Assembly (NCBI GenBank): GCA_040757085.1
Contig: JBFLXJ010000005.1
Span: forward strand, 1 to 59,819
Direction: 5' to 3'
Length of the DNA stretch: 59,819 nucleotides
From: Bacillota bacterium
Lineage (GTDB): Bacteria > Bacillota > Sulfobacillia > JACIYH01
Under the pieces are notes generated by a model that worked only from the letters and a program-made list of their open reading frames with translations, ran no database searches and was not told the DNA's origin. Positions 17,042 to 25,615 of the stretch are shown here, one piece after another; the first letter of the stretch is position 1; every line of letters starts with the position of its first letter. The translations under genes were made by a program, and so were the position numbers.

Positions 17042-17614
17042 TTGGATAATGGTTCGCCCTTCTGGAAACTGTGGGGACAGGGTTCACGTCCGAATCCCTG
17101 GTTGCTGGTGGCAGGGGCAGTGGGACTGATCCTCGTATTGGCGGGATCGTGGTTGGGGCAGCGCCGGCCGGAACCACCGCTTCCCACCAGGCAGGAGACG
17201 GAAGTGATGGCCCGTGTGGCCGGCGGGGGGGAAGTGACGGCGCGGGATCTGGAAGGCGTGTTGTCGCTGATAGCGGGGGCAGGTGAGGTCGCCGTGAGTA
17301 TCACCTACCGGTCAGGACCGCGTCAGGACGTGGTGCAGGACGTTTCCCACACCAGCCGTCGCACGGAGGAAAAGGAACCCAGCGGGACCACGCGGGTGAC
17401 CGAGGAGGAACAGGAGACCGTCCAGACGGTTATGGCCCGGCCCCAGGGCCAGGATCAGCCGGTCATCTCCAGACAGGAAGCCGCCGAGATAGCGGGGGTG
17501 CTGGTGGTGGCCACGGGGGCCCGGGATCCCCAGGTGCGTGAAATGCTTACCCGGGCCGTGCAGACCCTGCTCGGGCTTCCCGCCCACCGGGTGCAGGTAG
17601 TCCCCAGCCGTTAG
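17042..17614 (+). CDS. spoIIIAG: Stage III sporulation protein AG
   Basis: 190 aa. One N-terminal membrane helix (LLVAGAVGLILVLAGSWL) and an intermembrane-space domain with a ring-building motif. SpoIIIAG forms a large ring in the feeding-tube channel in B. subtilis. TTG start, 2 nt after spoIIIAF. Confidence 0.9.
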   Translation: MDNGSPFWKLWGQGSRPNPWLLVAGAVGLILVLAGSWLGQRRPEPPLPTRQETEVMARVAGGGEVTARDLEGVLSLIAGAGEVAVSITYRSGPRQDVVQDVSHTSRRTEEKEPSGTTRVTEEEQETVQTVMARPQGQDQPVISRQEAAEIAGVLVVATGARDPQVREMLTRAVQTLLGLPAHRVQVVPSR

Positions 17615-17620
17615 GGAGGG

Positions 17621-18196
17621 ATGGAGGTGTCCGGCAAGACGGCGACCATAAGAGTGCTTGGCAGACGGGAACTGAAGAGGTTCCTGACCCTGCTCGTGGT
17701 CCTGGCCCTGCTGGCGCTGGGAGCGGTCTACCTGCGCAGCCAGGGCCACGGGCCCCGCCTGGGAGCTACTCACGTACCCGGCAGCACCCCTCCTGTCCCT
17801 GCCGGAGCAGAGAGCAAGGAGGTTATGGCACCCTTTCAGCCCGGTTCTTCACTGGCGGAAGCGCGCATGGAACGGGAGCGGGTACGCAGTCAGCAGCTCG
17901 AGCTTCTGGAGCGGATGATCGCTTCCCGCGACACGGCCCCGGAGATCAGGGCCAGGGCGCAGGAACAGATGCTGGCCATCATCAGTGCCATGGGAAAGGA
18001 AGCTGAGATCGAAGGTATTCTCAGGTCGAAGGGATACCGGGATGCCCTTGCCTACGTGCGGGACGGGTCGGTGACGGTGGTGGTACCGGATGCGCTGCAG
18101 GGACCCGATGCCACCCGCATCGCCGATGCCGTGTGCCGGGTCACCGGGTGCCGGCCCGAGCAGGTGGCCATCGTGGCGCCGGTGGCCGGGCGATAG
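17621..18196 (+). CDS. spoIIIAH: Stage III sporulation protein AH
   Basis: 191 aa. One membrane helix near residues 22-37, then a helical linker and a C-terminal ring-building domain that contacts forespore SpoIIQ in known systems. The conserved ARMERERVRSQQLELLERMI segment is present. Last gene of the spoIIIA operon. Its stop codon lies inside the first copy of a short direct repeat (18186-18234). Confidence 0.9.
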   Translation: MEVSGKTATIRVLGRRELKRFLTLLVVLALLALGAVYLRSQGHGPRLGATHVPGSTPPVPAGAESKEVMAPFQPGSSLAEARMERERVRSQQLELLERMIASRDTAPEIRARAQEQMLAIISAMGKEAEIEGILRSKGYRDALAYVRDGSVTVVVPDALQGPDATRIADAVCRVTGCRPEQVAIVAPVAGR

Positions 18197-18234
18197 TACC
18201 GCCTGGTGACCCCGATGCCGGGGCGATAGTACCG
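18186..18234 (+). repeat. Direct repeat at the spoIIIAH 3' end
   Basis: GGGCGATAGTACCG occurs at 18188-18201 and again at 18221-18234. The similarity extends a few bases upstream (GCC with one extra G in the second copy). The first copy contains the spoIIIAH stop codon. It marks a small duplication in the spacer where accB is expected in related genomes. Confidence 0.85.
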
Positions 18235-18334
18235 GTCGGCCTCCCCTGGTCACAAGGAATGGCGGAGGATGCTGCCGAATGAACCTCCACACAACGAGCC
18301 TCCATACTCCCTTCTCGGAGAGCGAGGTCAGACC

Positions 18335-19672
18335 GTGCGCAGAGTCCTCATTGCCAACCGGGGAGAGATCGCGGTTCGCATCATCCGCGCCTGCCGCGAA
18401 CTCAACCTGGAAACGGTGGCCGTATATTCGGAGGCAGACGCCGCATCGCTGCACGTGAGGTTGGCCGACGAGGCGGTGGCCATTGGGCCGCCGCCGGCCC
18501 TGCGTTCCTACCTGAACATACCCCGCTTGATCCAGGTGGCCATTGACACCGGGTGTGACGCCGTCCACCCGGGCTACGGGTTCCTCTCGGAAAACCCCGC
18601 TTTCGCTCAGGTGTGTGAGGCCATGGGGATCACCTTCGTGGGGCCTTCTTCCGCGACCCTGCGCACACTGGGGGATAAGATCGCCGCCCGGGAACTGGCC
18701 GTGCGGGCGGGGGTTCCCGTGGTGCCCGGTAGTAGCCGACCTCTGGCGTCCCTGGAGGAAGCCTGCCACCTTGCCCGTGAGCTGGGTTACCCCGTCCTGC
18801 TCAAGGCCCTGGCAGGTGGCGGAGGGCGGGGCATCCGCCTGGTGCGCGACACGGAAAGCTTGCGCCGGCGCTGGGAACTGGCGGCCGAAGAGGCCAGGAA
18901 CGCATTCGGTTCACCGGAACTGTACCTGGAGAAGTACCTGGAGCACCCGCGCCACATCGAGATCCAGGTGCTGGCCGACGCTTACGGGAACCTGGTCCAC
19001 CTGGGGGAACGGGACTGCTCGCTGCAGCGGCGGCGGCAGAAAGTACTGGAAGAATGTCCCTCGCCTGCGCTGGACGAGGGTATGCGCCGCACCCTGGCGC
19101 GGGCGGCCCTGAAGATCATGCGCGCCGCCCGTTACCGCGGTGCGGGGACGGTGGAATTCCTGGTGGCCGGCAATGCCTATTACTTCCTGGAGGTGAATGC
19201 CCGCATCCAGGTGGAGCATCCGGTGACGGAAGTGGTGTGGGGAGTGGACCTCGTGCAGGAGCAGCTCAGGGTGGCCGCAGGAGAGCGACTGCGCTTTTCT
19301 CAGACCGACCTGAGACCGCGGGGGTGGGCGCTGGAGATGCGCATCTGCGCCGAAGATCCCGACCAGGACTTTCTCCCTTGCCCGGGGTCGATCACTGCCT
19401 ACCGGCCTCCCGGAGGACCGGGGGTGCGGGTGGACGATGGTGTATACGCGGGGTGGACCATCCCGCCCCACTACGATTCCCTGCTGGCCAAGCTCACCGT
19501 GTGGGGCCGGGACCGGCAGGAGGCTGTGACCCGGGCTCGACGCGCCCTGCAAGAGTATGTGATAGAGGGGGTGCGGACCACCATTCCCCTGCACCTCAGG
19601 TTGCTGGATGATCCCATTTTCCGCCGGGGCGAAACAAGCACGGTTTACCTCGACCGGGGTGCCGATCCCTGA
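18335..19672 (+). CDS. accC: Acetyl-CoA carboxylase biotin carboxylase subunit
   Basis: 445 aa ATP-grasp enzyme that carboxylates biotin on BCCP at the first step of fatty acid synthesis. N-terminal RRVLIANRGEIAVRIIRA, the glycine-rich ATP loop KALAGGGGRGIRL, and EVNARIQVEHPVTE are diagnostic. GTG at 18335 with GAGGT 6 nt upstream gives the standard N-terminus; an ATG at 18269 would add 22 unrelated residues. The partner accB, which usually precedes accC between spoIIIAH and asp23, is absent. Confidence 0.95.
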   Translation: MRRVLIANRGEIAVRIIRACRELNLETVAVYSEADAASLHVRLADEAVAIGPPPALRSYLNIPRLIQVAIDTGCDAVHPGYGFLSENPAFAQVCEAMGITFVGPSSATLRTLGDKIAARELAVRAGVPVVPGSSRPLASLEEACHLARELGYPVLLKALAGGGGRGIRLVRDTESLRRRWELAAEEARNAFGSPELYLEKYLEHPRHIEIQVLADAYGNLVHLGERDCSLQRRRQKVLEECPSPALDEGMRRTLARAALKIMRAARYRGAGTVEFLVAGNAYYFLEVNARIQVEHPVTEVVWGVDLVQEQLRVAAGERLRFSQTDLRPRGWALEMRICAEDPDQDFLPCPGSITAYRPPGGPGVRVDDGVYAGWTIPPHYDSLLAKLTVWGRDRQEAVTRARRALQEYVIEGVRTTIPLHLRLLDDPIFRRGETSTVYLDRGADP

Positions 19673-19722
19673 ACCGGTATGCTATCATTAGGCGGGGCGG
19701 GGGAGCGGACGGGGGGGAAACC

Positions 19723-20103
19723 GTGGCCGAGGTGCGCAGGCCCGAAGCCACCGTCAAGATCTCGGACGAGGTAGTTGCAACCCTGGCTGCCGTTGCCGCC
19801 ACCAGCGTGGAAGGGGTAGCCGGGCTCTCTGCCGGCCTGGTGGGCGACCTCAGTTCCGCCCTGGGACGGAGGGGTGGTCCCCAGGGTGTGAAGGTAGAGG
19901 TGGGTGAGCGGGAGGCAGCCCTGGACCTGTACCTGGTGGTGAAGTACGGGGTGCGCATACCGGAAGTGGCGCACCGCGTGCAGCAGGTGGTTAAGAAGTC
20001 GATTGAAGAGATGACCGGCCTCAAGGTGGTGGAGGTAAACATCCACGTCCAGGGAGTGGTATTTCCGCCGGTGCGGAAAGGGGAGCGGGGGGGTCCGGCA
20101 TGA
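19723..20103 (+). CDS. Asp23/Gls24 family envelope stress protein
   Basis: 126 aa Asp23-fold protein with ISDEVVATLAAVAATSVEGVAGL at the N-terminus and ITGLKVVEVNIHVQGV-like C-terminal strand (here MTGLKVVEVNIHVQGV). Homologue of B. subtilis YqhY, which sits next to accBC and affects acetyl-CoA carboxylase activity. GTG start; 4-nt overlap with the amaP-like gene. Confidence 0.88.
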   Translation: MAEVRRPEATVKISDEVVATLAAVAATSVEGVAGLSAGLVGDLSSALGRRGGPQGVKVEVGEREAALDLYLVVKYGVRIPEVAHRVQQVVKKSIEEMTGLKVVEVNIHVQGVVFPPVRKGERGGPA

Positions 20104-20636
20104 GTCTGGCCGACAGGGTGTTCTTGACTTTTTATAGTCTGTGCCTGGCGGTGGTCTCGCTGGTGGTGGTGGCGGTAGCCTCGGGCTGGCAGGGACCCGT
20201 TACCAGCCTGCAGGCCAGTCTGGCCGATCCCCAGTGGCGCTGGGTGCTGGGAGCACTGGGGGTGATATTCTTCGCCTTTTCGGTGCGTTTTCTCACCCTG
20301 GGGGTACGCAGCCAGCGGGGGTCAAGGAGCGTGGTGCACGAGACGGCCATGGGGGACGTGAGTGTCTCCCTGGTGGCAATCGACAACCTGGTGCGGCGGG
20401 TGGCCCGGCAATGCGCGGGAGTGCGCGACGTGCGGGGGTGGGTACGCTACGGAGCGGCCGGGCTCTCCGTGCACCTCCGCCTGACCGTAAGCCCGGACGT
20501 GAGCATTCCCAAAGTATCGGATGAGGTCCAGAAGACGGTGGCCCAGTATGTGCGGGACGTGGTGGGCGTGGGGGTCGCGGAGGTCCAGGTGATGGTGGAG
20601 AACATCAGCACCGAGCCGCGGCGTCGCGTAGAATGA
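20100..20636 (+). CDS. amaP: AmaP-like alkaline shock membrane anchor protein
   Basis: 178 aa with two N-terminal membrane helices (about 8-30 and 48-66) and a cytoplasmic Asp23-like domain. Known role in staphylococci: anchors Asp23 at the membrane. Starts inside the asp23 stop region and is followed closely by the DUF2273 gene, the usual three-gene set. Confidence 0.85.
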   Translation: MSLADRVFLTFYSLCLAVVSLVVVAVASGWQGPVTSLQASLADPQWRWVLGALGVIFFAFSVRFLTLGVRSQRGSRSVVHETAMGDVSVSLVAIDNLVRRVARQCAGVRDVRGWVRYGAAGLSVHLRLTVSPDVSIPKVSDEVQKTVAQYVRDVVGVGVAEVQVMVENISTEPRRRVE

Positions 20637-20649
20637 GGGCGGGAGCGAG

Positions 20650-20895
20650 GTGGCGGGTGTGGCTCCCGAGTGGCTCCGGCAAGCGTGGCAAATAATCCGG
20701 CCCCACAAGGGAAGGTTGATCGGGGCTGGGTGCGGCCTGGCCTTTGCCCTTTTTGTCCACCACTACGGGTTTCTGTGGGCGGTATTCATCGCCATCTGCA
20801 CGGCGGCGGGGTACTTCGTGGGGAAACGCATCGATGAAGACAAGGAGCGCTGGCTGGAGATCCTGGAAAGGTACCTGCCGCCGGGAAGGACGTGA
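20650..20895 (+). CDS. DUF2273 family small membrane protein
   Basis: 81 aa with two hydrophobic helices (GRLIGAGCGLAFALFV and FLWAVFIAICTAAGYFVG) joined by a short turn and ending KRIDEDKERWLEILERYLPP. DUF2273 proteins accompany Asp23 and AmaP; the individual function is unknown. GTG start with GGGAGCGAGG upstream. Confidence 0.82.
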   Translation: MAGVAPEWLRQAWQIIRPHKGRLIGAGCGLAFALFVHHYGFLWAVFIAICTAAGYFVGKRIDEDKERWLEILERYLPPGRT

Positions 20896-20904
20896 GCCTG
20901 TCTC

Positions 20905-21327
20905 ATGGCAAGGCGCAAAGCGCGCGAGGTTGCGCTCAAGGTACTTTTCCAGATGGACCTGGGAAGGCATACTCTGGAAGGGGCCTGGCCGCTGGCGGTG
21001 GAGGGGGAAGCCCTGCCGGAGGGGTCGGCGGCATTTGCCCGTGAACTGGCGGCGGGGGCAGCTTCCCACCTGGAGGAAATCGACCGCCTGCTGTCGGAAT
21101 GTTCCGAGGGCTGGAAAGTGAGTCGCATGGCCGGTGTAGATCGCAATATCCTCAGGCTGGCCGTTTACGAGTTGCTTTACCGGCACGACATCCCCGCCAG
21201 CGCCACCATCAACGAGGCGGTAGAGCTGGCCAAGGTTTACGGGACGGAGGAATCGCCGCGGTTCGTCAACGGTGTACTGGGGGAACTCGCCCGGCGTCTG
21301 GGGCGGGTGGCTAACCCGGCGGGATGA
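20905..21327 (+). CDS. nusB: Transcription antitermination factor NusB
   Basis: 140 aa all-helical RNA-binding protein of the rRNA antitermination complex. N-terminal ARRKAREVALKVLFQMD and C-terminal INEAVELAKVYGTEESPRFVNGVLG are family hallmarks. The stop overlaps the start of the TsaD-like gene by 4 nt. Confidence 0.96.
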   Translation: MARRKAREVALKVLFQMDLGRHTLEGAWPLAVEGEALPEGSAAFARELAAGAASHLEEIDRLLSECSEGWKVSRMAGVDRNILRLAVYELLYRHDIPASATINEAVELAKVYGTEESPRFVNGVLGELARRLGRVANPAG

Positions 21328-22391
21328 GCGGACGCGCCATTTTAGCGCTGGATACGTCGTGTTACACCACCTCGTGTGCCCTGGTGGGTGCCGCCGGAGA
21401 GGCCATCGTTGATTTGCGGCTGCCCCTGCCAGTGCCGCCGGGGCAGCGCGGGCTGCGCCAGGCAGAGGCCGTATTTGCCCACCTGATCCGCCTGCCCGGG
21501 CTGGTGGGGCAGGCTATGGACGTGGCCCGCACCCGGGGTTGGGAGGTGGTCGGGGTGGCCGCCAGTACCCGCCCCCGTCCGCCCCGGGATTCATACCTCC
21601 CCGTGTTCCGGGTGGGAGAAGGATTCGGGCGTGCCCTGGCTGCTTCCCTGGGTGTTCCCTTTGGCGATGCTTCCCACCAGGAAGGACACCTGGCGGCGGG
21701 GTGGCACGCAGGTCTGCCGGACACCTTGCTGGCCGTGCACGTGTCGGGGGGGACGACGGAGCTCCTCCGTTTGCAGGGCGGTTGTCCCTGGGAAGTGGTG
21801 TCGCTGGGGACAAGCCTCGACCTGCACGCTGGTCAGTTCCTGGACCGGGTAGGTGTGGCCCTGGGGCTCCCCTTCCCGGCCGGGCCTGCCCTCGATCGTT
21901 TGGCTGGGGGGCAGGCGGAGGATGCGGTGACCGCGGGAGCGCCCCCCGGCGCCGACCCCCGTGACGCGGATGGGGAAACCGGGGCACAGCAGGTGGCCAT
22001 CCCCGTGACGGTCCGCGGTTACCGTCCCAGTTTCGCGGGACCCGAGGCGGCAGCCATGCGGCTGATCGAGCGGGGTACGGCACCACCGCTGGTGGCGCGG
22101 GCTGCCCTGCTCTGTGTGGCGCGGGCACTGGAAAAAATGGTGCTGGCGGCTATTCAGGCGGGGGAACCGCGGGTGGTGCTGGTGGTGGGCGGGGTAGCTG
22201 CCTCCTCCCTGGTGCGGGAGAGGCTGCGGCACCGCCTCGCTCATCCCGCCGTGGGGATGGAACTCCACTTCCCCCCGCCTGAGCTGTGCACCGATAACGC
22301 AGTGGGAGTGGGTCGCTGGGCGTGGCAACGGGCCCAAGCCCCTGTCCACGGAGATGATTTGAAAGGACTTGGCGGTGCAAGCGTCGAATAG
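21324..22391 (+). CDS. TsaD/Kae1-like (peptidase M22 family) paralogue
   Basis: 355 aa ASKHA-fold protein. N-terminal LALDTSCYTTSCALV and the metal-site-like SHQEGH resemble TsaD, but the sequence is divergent. It corresponds to the Kae1-like paralogue often found after nusB in Clostridia, not to the canonical t6A enzyme. Substrate unknown. A low-similarity insert rich in Ala, Gly, Pro and Asp lies at about 195-225. Confidence 0.75.
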   Translation: MSGRAILALDTSCYTTSCALVGAAGEAIVDLRLPLPVPPGQRGLRQAEAVFAHLIRLPGLVGQAMDVARTRGWEVVGVAASTRPRPPRDSYLPVFRVGEGFGRALAASLGVPFGDASHQEGHLAAGWHAGLPDTLLAVHVSGGTTELLRLQGGCPWEVVSLGTSLDLHAGQFLDRVGVALGLPFPAGPALDRLAGGQAEDAVTAGAPPGADPRDADGETGAQQVAIPVTVRGYRPSFAGPEAAAMRLIERGTAPPLVARAALLCVARALEKMVLAAIQAGEPRVVLVVGGVAASSLVRERLRHRLAHPAVGMELHFPPPELCTDNAVGVGRWAWQRAQAPVHGDDLKGLGGASVE

Positions 22392-22407
22392 CGGTGGGGA
22401 TTGGGGG

Positions 22408-22426
22408 GTCGGGCCCCGGCTTTTTT
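22408..22426 (+). terminator. Short intrinsic terminator
   Basis: GTCGG-GCC-CCGGC hairpin (22408-22420, one G-T pair) followed directly by six T residues (22421-22426). It lies between the TsaD-like gene and nfnA, in an 80-nt gap, and probably ends the accC-nusB transcript in part. Confidence 0.65.
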
Positions 22427-22472
22427 GCGTTGGCATTGTGACAGGTGTAACTTGTAAGTCGGGAGGGGTGGA

Positions 22473-23321
22473 TTGGTGTTTCGGATTCGGAAAAAGCGAG
22501 TGCTGACACCGGTTACTGTATTGTTCGAGGTTGAGGCACCCCTGGTCTGCCGGCACGCTCAGCCGGGGCAGTTCGTCATCGTCAGGCTGGGGGAGAAGTC
22601 GGAACGCATCCCGCTCACCATCATGGATGCCACCCCGGATGGGGTGCTGAGCATCGTCATCCAGGCGGTGGGCAAGAGCACCCGGGAACTGATCGCCCTC
22701 AACGAGGGAGACCACCTGGCGGACGTGGTGGGACCCCTGGGGCAGCCCTGCCCCCTGCGGGACAGCGGCACGGTAGCGGTGGTGGGAGGGGGATTCGGCG
22801 TAGCCCCCATCATCCCCATTGCCCGGGCCCTGCATGACCGTGGCGTAAACGTGATCGCCATCAACGGTGCCCGCACCGCCGATCTCCTCATCCTGGAAGA
22901 AGAGCTCAGGGCCGTGAGCGACCGCTACCTGGTGTCCACCAACGACGGGTCGCGGGGGATAAAGGGAATGGTCACCGACGTGCTCCAGATGCTCATCTCC
23001 CAGGGAGAGCGTCTGGACGAGGTGATCGCCATAGGTCCCATGGTGATGATGCGGGCGGTAGCGGAGGTGACAAGGCCACACGGCATCCGCACCCTGGTGA
23101 GCCTGGATCCCATCATGGTGGACGGGACGGGAATGTGCGGAGTGTGCCGGGTGAGCGTGGGTGGCCAAACCCGCTTCGCCTGCGTCGACGGCCCCATCTT
23201 CGATGCCCACCAGGTGGATTTCGACCTGGCGGTGAGGCGCGGACACATGTACGACGCCGAGCAGAAACGGGCGCTCGAGCACTACGAGAAATGCCGTTGC
23301 CAGTGTGGAGGTGAGGCTTGA
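22473..23321 (+). CDS. nfnA: NfnA: ferredoxin-NADP+ oxidoreductase subunit alpha
   Basis: 282 aa. FAD/NAD-binding subunit (sulfide dehydrogenase beta/dihydroorotate-dehydrogenase-electron-transfer type) of the bifurcating NADH-dependent reduced ferredoxin:NADP+ oxidoreductase. An FAD domain (PGQFVIVRL, RIPLTI) is followed by an NAD domain (VGGGFGVAPI) and a C-terminal [2Fe-2S] region with CGVCRVSVGG and FACVDGPIFDAHQVDF. TTG at 22473 or GTG at 22476 after GGAGG. One-base overlap with nfnB. Confidence 0.9.
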   Translation: MVFRIRKKRVLTPVTVLFEVEAPLVCRHAQPGQFVIVRLGEKSERIPLTIMDATPDGVLSIVIQAVGKSTRELIALNEGDHLADVVGPLGQPCPLRDSGTVAVVGGGFGVAPIIPIARALHDRGVNVIAINGARTADLLILEEELRAVSDRYLVSTNDGSRGIKGMVTDVLQMLISQGERLDEVIAIGPMVMMRAVAEVTRPHGIRTLVSLDPIMVDGTGMCGVCRVSVGGQTRFACVDGPIFDAHQVDFDLAVRRGHMYDAEQKRALEHYEKCRCQCGGEA

Positions 23322-24721
23322 TGCCGCTCCGGAAGACCAAAGTACCGATGCCCGAGCAAGATCCCCAGGAGCGCATCCGCAACTTCCGGGAGGTGGCGCT
23401 GGGCCTTACGGCGGAACTGGCAAGAGAGGAGGCGGAACGCTGCCTGCAGTGCAAGAATCCCGCCTGTGAGCAGGGGTGCCCGGTTAACGTACGTATCAAG
23501 GAGTTCATCGGCAAGCTCCGCGAGGGAGACCTGGAGGGAGCATACCGCACCATCTGGTCCACCAACATCCTGCCGTCCATCTGCGGACGGGTATGTCCCC
23601 AGGAGGAACAGTGCGAGAAGTACTGCCTCATGGGCAAGAAGAATGAGCCGGTGGCCATCGGCCGGCTGGAACGGTATCTGGGGGACTGGGCGCGCGAGCA
23701 GGGCCTGCGCCTGGCCGAGAAGGCCCGTCCCAACGGCAAGAGGGTGGCTGTGGTGGGATCGGGCCCGGCCGGACTCACCTGTGCCAGTGACCTGGCCCAG
23801 AAGGGATATGAGGTGACGATCTTCGAGGCCCTGCACGTACCCGGCGGGGTGCTCATGTACGGCATCCCGGAGTTCCGGTTGCCCAAGACTGTGGTGCAGG
23901 CGGAAATCGACGGCCTGCGCGACCTGGGGGTCGAGATAAAGACGGACGTGGTGGTGGGGAAAACCCTGACCGTGGACGACCTGTTCGCCGACGGTTACCA
24001 GGCGGTCTTCCTGGGCACGGGGGCAGGGCTGCCCAACTTCCTGGACATCCCGGGCGAGAACCTGTGCGGGGTCTACTCCGCCAACGAGTTCCTCACCCGC
24101 ATCAACCTCATGAAGGGGTACCTCTTCCCCGAATACGATACCCCGGTGAAATGTGGGCGGCGGGTAGCAGTGATCGGGGCGGGGAACGTGGCCATGGACG
24201 CCGCCCGCTGCGCCCTGCGCCTGGGGCCGGACAAGGTCTATATTGTATACCGGCGTACGTGGGAGGAGATGCCAGCGCGGCGGGAGGAAATCCACCACGC
24301 CAAAGAGGAGGGCATCGAGTTTCACCTCCTTACTGCTCCGGTGGAGATCCGGGGCGACGAGAACGGCTGGGTGAAGGGCATGGTGTGCCAGCGCATGGAA
24401 CTGGGAGAGCCGGACGCCTCCGGACGCAGGCGGCCGGTGCCCATCCCGGGCAGCGAGTACGTCCTGGACGTGGACACGGTGATCGTGGCTATCGGCACCA
24501 CCCCGAACCCGCTGGTGTCCCGCTCCACCCCGGGCCTTAACACGACGCGCTGGGGAGGGCTGATAATAGACGAGGAGACGGGTATGACCAGCCGGCCGGG
24601 TGTTTTCGCAGGGGGTGACAGCGTGACCGGGGCAGCTACGGTAATCCTGGCCATGGGCGCCGGGCGCCGGGCTGCTGCCGGCATCGACCGCTATCTTTCC
24701 GAAGGGGGGAAAGAAGGTTGA
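23321..24721 (+). CDS. nfnB: NfnB: NADPH-binding subunit (glutamate synthase small subunit family)
   Basis: 466 aa. The N-terminal domain binds two [4Fe-4S] clusters ([14 protein letters not shown] and [15 protein letters not shown]); a GSGPAG FAD site and a [13 protein letters not shown] site follow. Annotated elsewhere as gltA or gltD, but pairing with nfnA and the lack of a glutamate synthase large subunit favour NfnAB, which balances NADH, NADPH and ferredoxin pools in anaerobes. ATG 23321 overlaps the nfnA stop; the stop overlaps the folD start. Confidence 0.9.
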   Translation: MPLRKTKVPMPEQDPQERIRNFREVALGLTAELAREEAERCLQCKNPACEQGCPVNVRIKEFIGKLREGDLEGAYRTIWSTNILPSICGRVCPQEEQCEKYCLMGKKNEPVAIGRLERYLGDWAREQGLRLAEKARPNGKRVAVVGSGPAGLTCASDLAQKGYEVTIFEALHVPGGVLMYGIPEFRLPKTVVQAEIDGLRDLGVEIKTDVVVGKTLTVDDLFADGYQAVFLGTGAGLPNFLDIPGENLCGVYSANEFLTRINLMKGYLFPEYDTPVKCGRRVAVIGAGNVAMDAARCALRLGPDKVYIVYRRTWEEMPARREEIHHAKEEGIEFHLLTAPVEIRGDENGWVKGMVCQRMELGEPDASGRRRPVPIPGSEYVLDVDTVIVAIGTTPNPLVSRSTPGLNTTRWGGLIIDEETGMTSRPGVFAGGDSVTGAATVILAMGAGRRAAAGIDRYLSEGGKEG

Positions 24722-25572
24722 GCGCGCGCATCATAGATGGCAAGGCCATCGCGGAGGAGGTGCGCCAGGAAGTCCGGGAAGAGGTCGCCCGCCTGAAGGA
24801 GCGAGGAATCTTGCCCGGCCTGGCCGTGATCCTGGTGGGTGACGACCCCGCTTCCAAGACCTATGTGCGCAACAAGGAGCGGGCCTCCAGGGACGCCGGC
24901 ATCCATTCCGAGGTATACCGTCTGCCCGCAGACACCCCCGAGCACGAGGTTCTGCGCCTGATCGGTGAACTGAACGCCCGCCCGGAGATCTCCGGCATCC
25001 TGCTCCAGCACCCGGTGCCGGGGCACATCGATGAGCGGCGCTGCTTTGACGCTATCAGCCCGGAAAAGGACGTGGACGGCTTTCACCCCGTAAACCAGGG
25101 CAGGTTACTCATCGGCGAGAAGTGTTTCGTCCCCTGCACCCCCCGGGGCATCCTGCACCTTCTGGATCGTACGGGAGTGGACCTGAAGGGAAAGCGGGCC
25201 GTGGTGGTGGGGCGTTCCAACATCGTGGGTAAGCCCGTGGCTCTGCTCCTTCTTTCCCGGCACGCCACTGTGACCATCTGCCACTCCCGCACTCAGGACC
25301 TGGCTGCCGAGACCCGGGCGGCCGACGTACTGGTGGTGGCCATCGGTAAGGCCCGCGCCATCCGGGGCGACATGGTCAAGCCGGGGGCAGTGGTCATCGA
25401 CGTGGGCGTGAATCCCGAGGACGGCAAGCTGGTAGGTGACGTGGACTTCGAGTCGGCGGTGGAGGTGGCATCCGCCATCACCCCGGTGCCGGGGGGAGTG
25501 GGCCCCATGACCATCGCCATGTTACTGAAGAACACTCTGGAGGCGGCCAGGAGGCAGGCCGGCCTGGAGTAG
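24718..25572 (+). CDS. folD: Bifunctional methylene-THF dehydrogenase / methenyl-THF cyclohydrolase
   Basis: 284 aa. Interconverts 5,10-methylene-THF and 10-formyl-THF, so it uses the C1 product of the glycine cleavage system encoded upstream. Signatures: [36 protein letters not shown], and [17 protein letters not shown] start overlapping the nfnB stop by 4 nt. Adjacent to NADP(H)-handling NfnAB. Confidence 0.96.
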   Translation: MSARIIDGKAIAEEVRQEVREEVARLKERGILPGLAVILVGDDPASKTYVRNKERASRDAGIHSEVYRLPADTPEHEVLRLIGELNARPEISGILLQHPVPGHIDERRCFDAISPEKDVDGFHPVNQGRLLIGEKCFVPCTPRGILHLLDRTGVDLKGKRAVVVGRSNIVGKPVALLLLSRHATVTICHSRTQDLAAETRAADVLVVAIGKARAIRGDMVKPGAVVIDVGVNPEDGKLVGDVDFESAVEVASAITPVPGGVGPMTIAMLLKNTLEAARRQAGLE

Positions 25573-25615
25573 CCCCGGGGTGGTGTGGCATTTCGCGGGA
25601 CCCAGGGGTGCGCTG

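Noticed and set aside
23321-24721. Glutamate synthase small subunit
   Set aside because: No large subunit is nearby, and the gene overlaps a sulfide-dehydrogenase/DHOD-type FAD-NAD subunit, the NfnAB arrangement.
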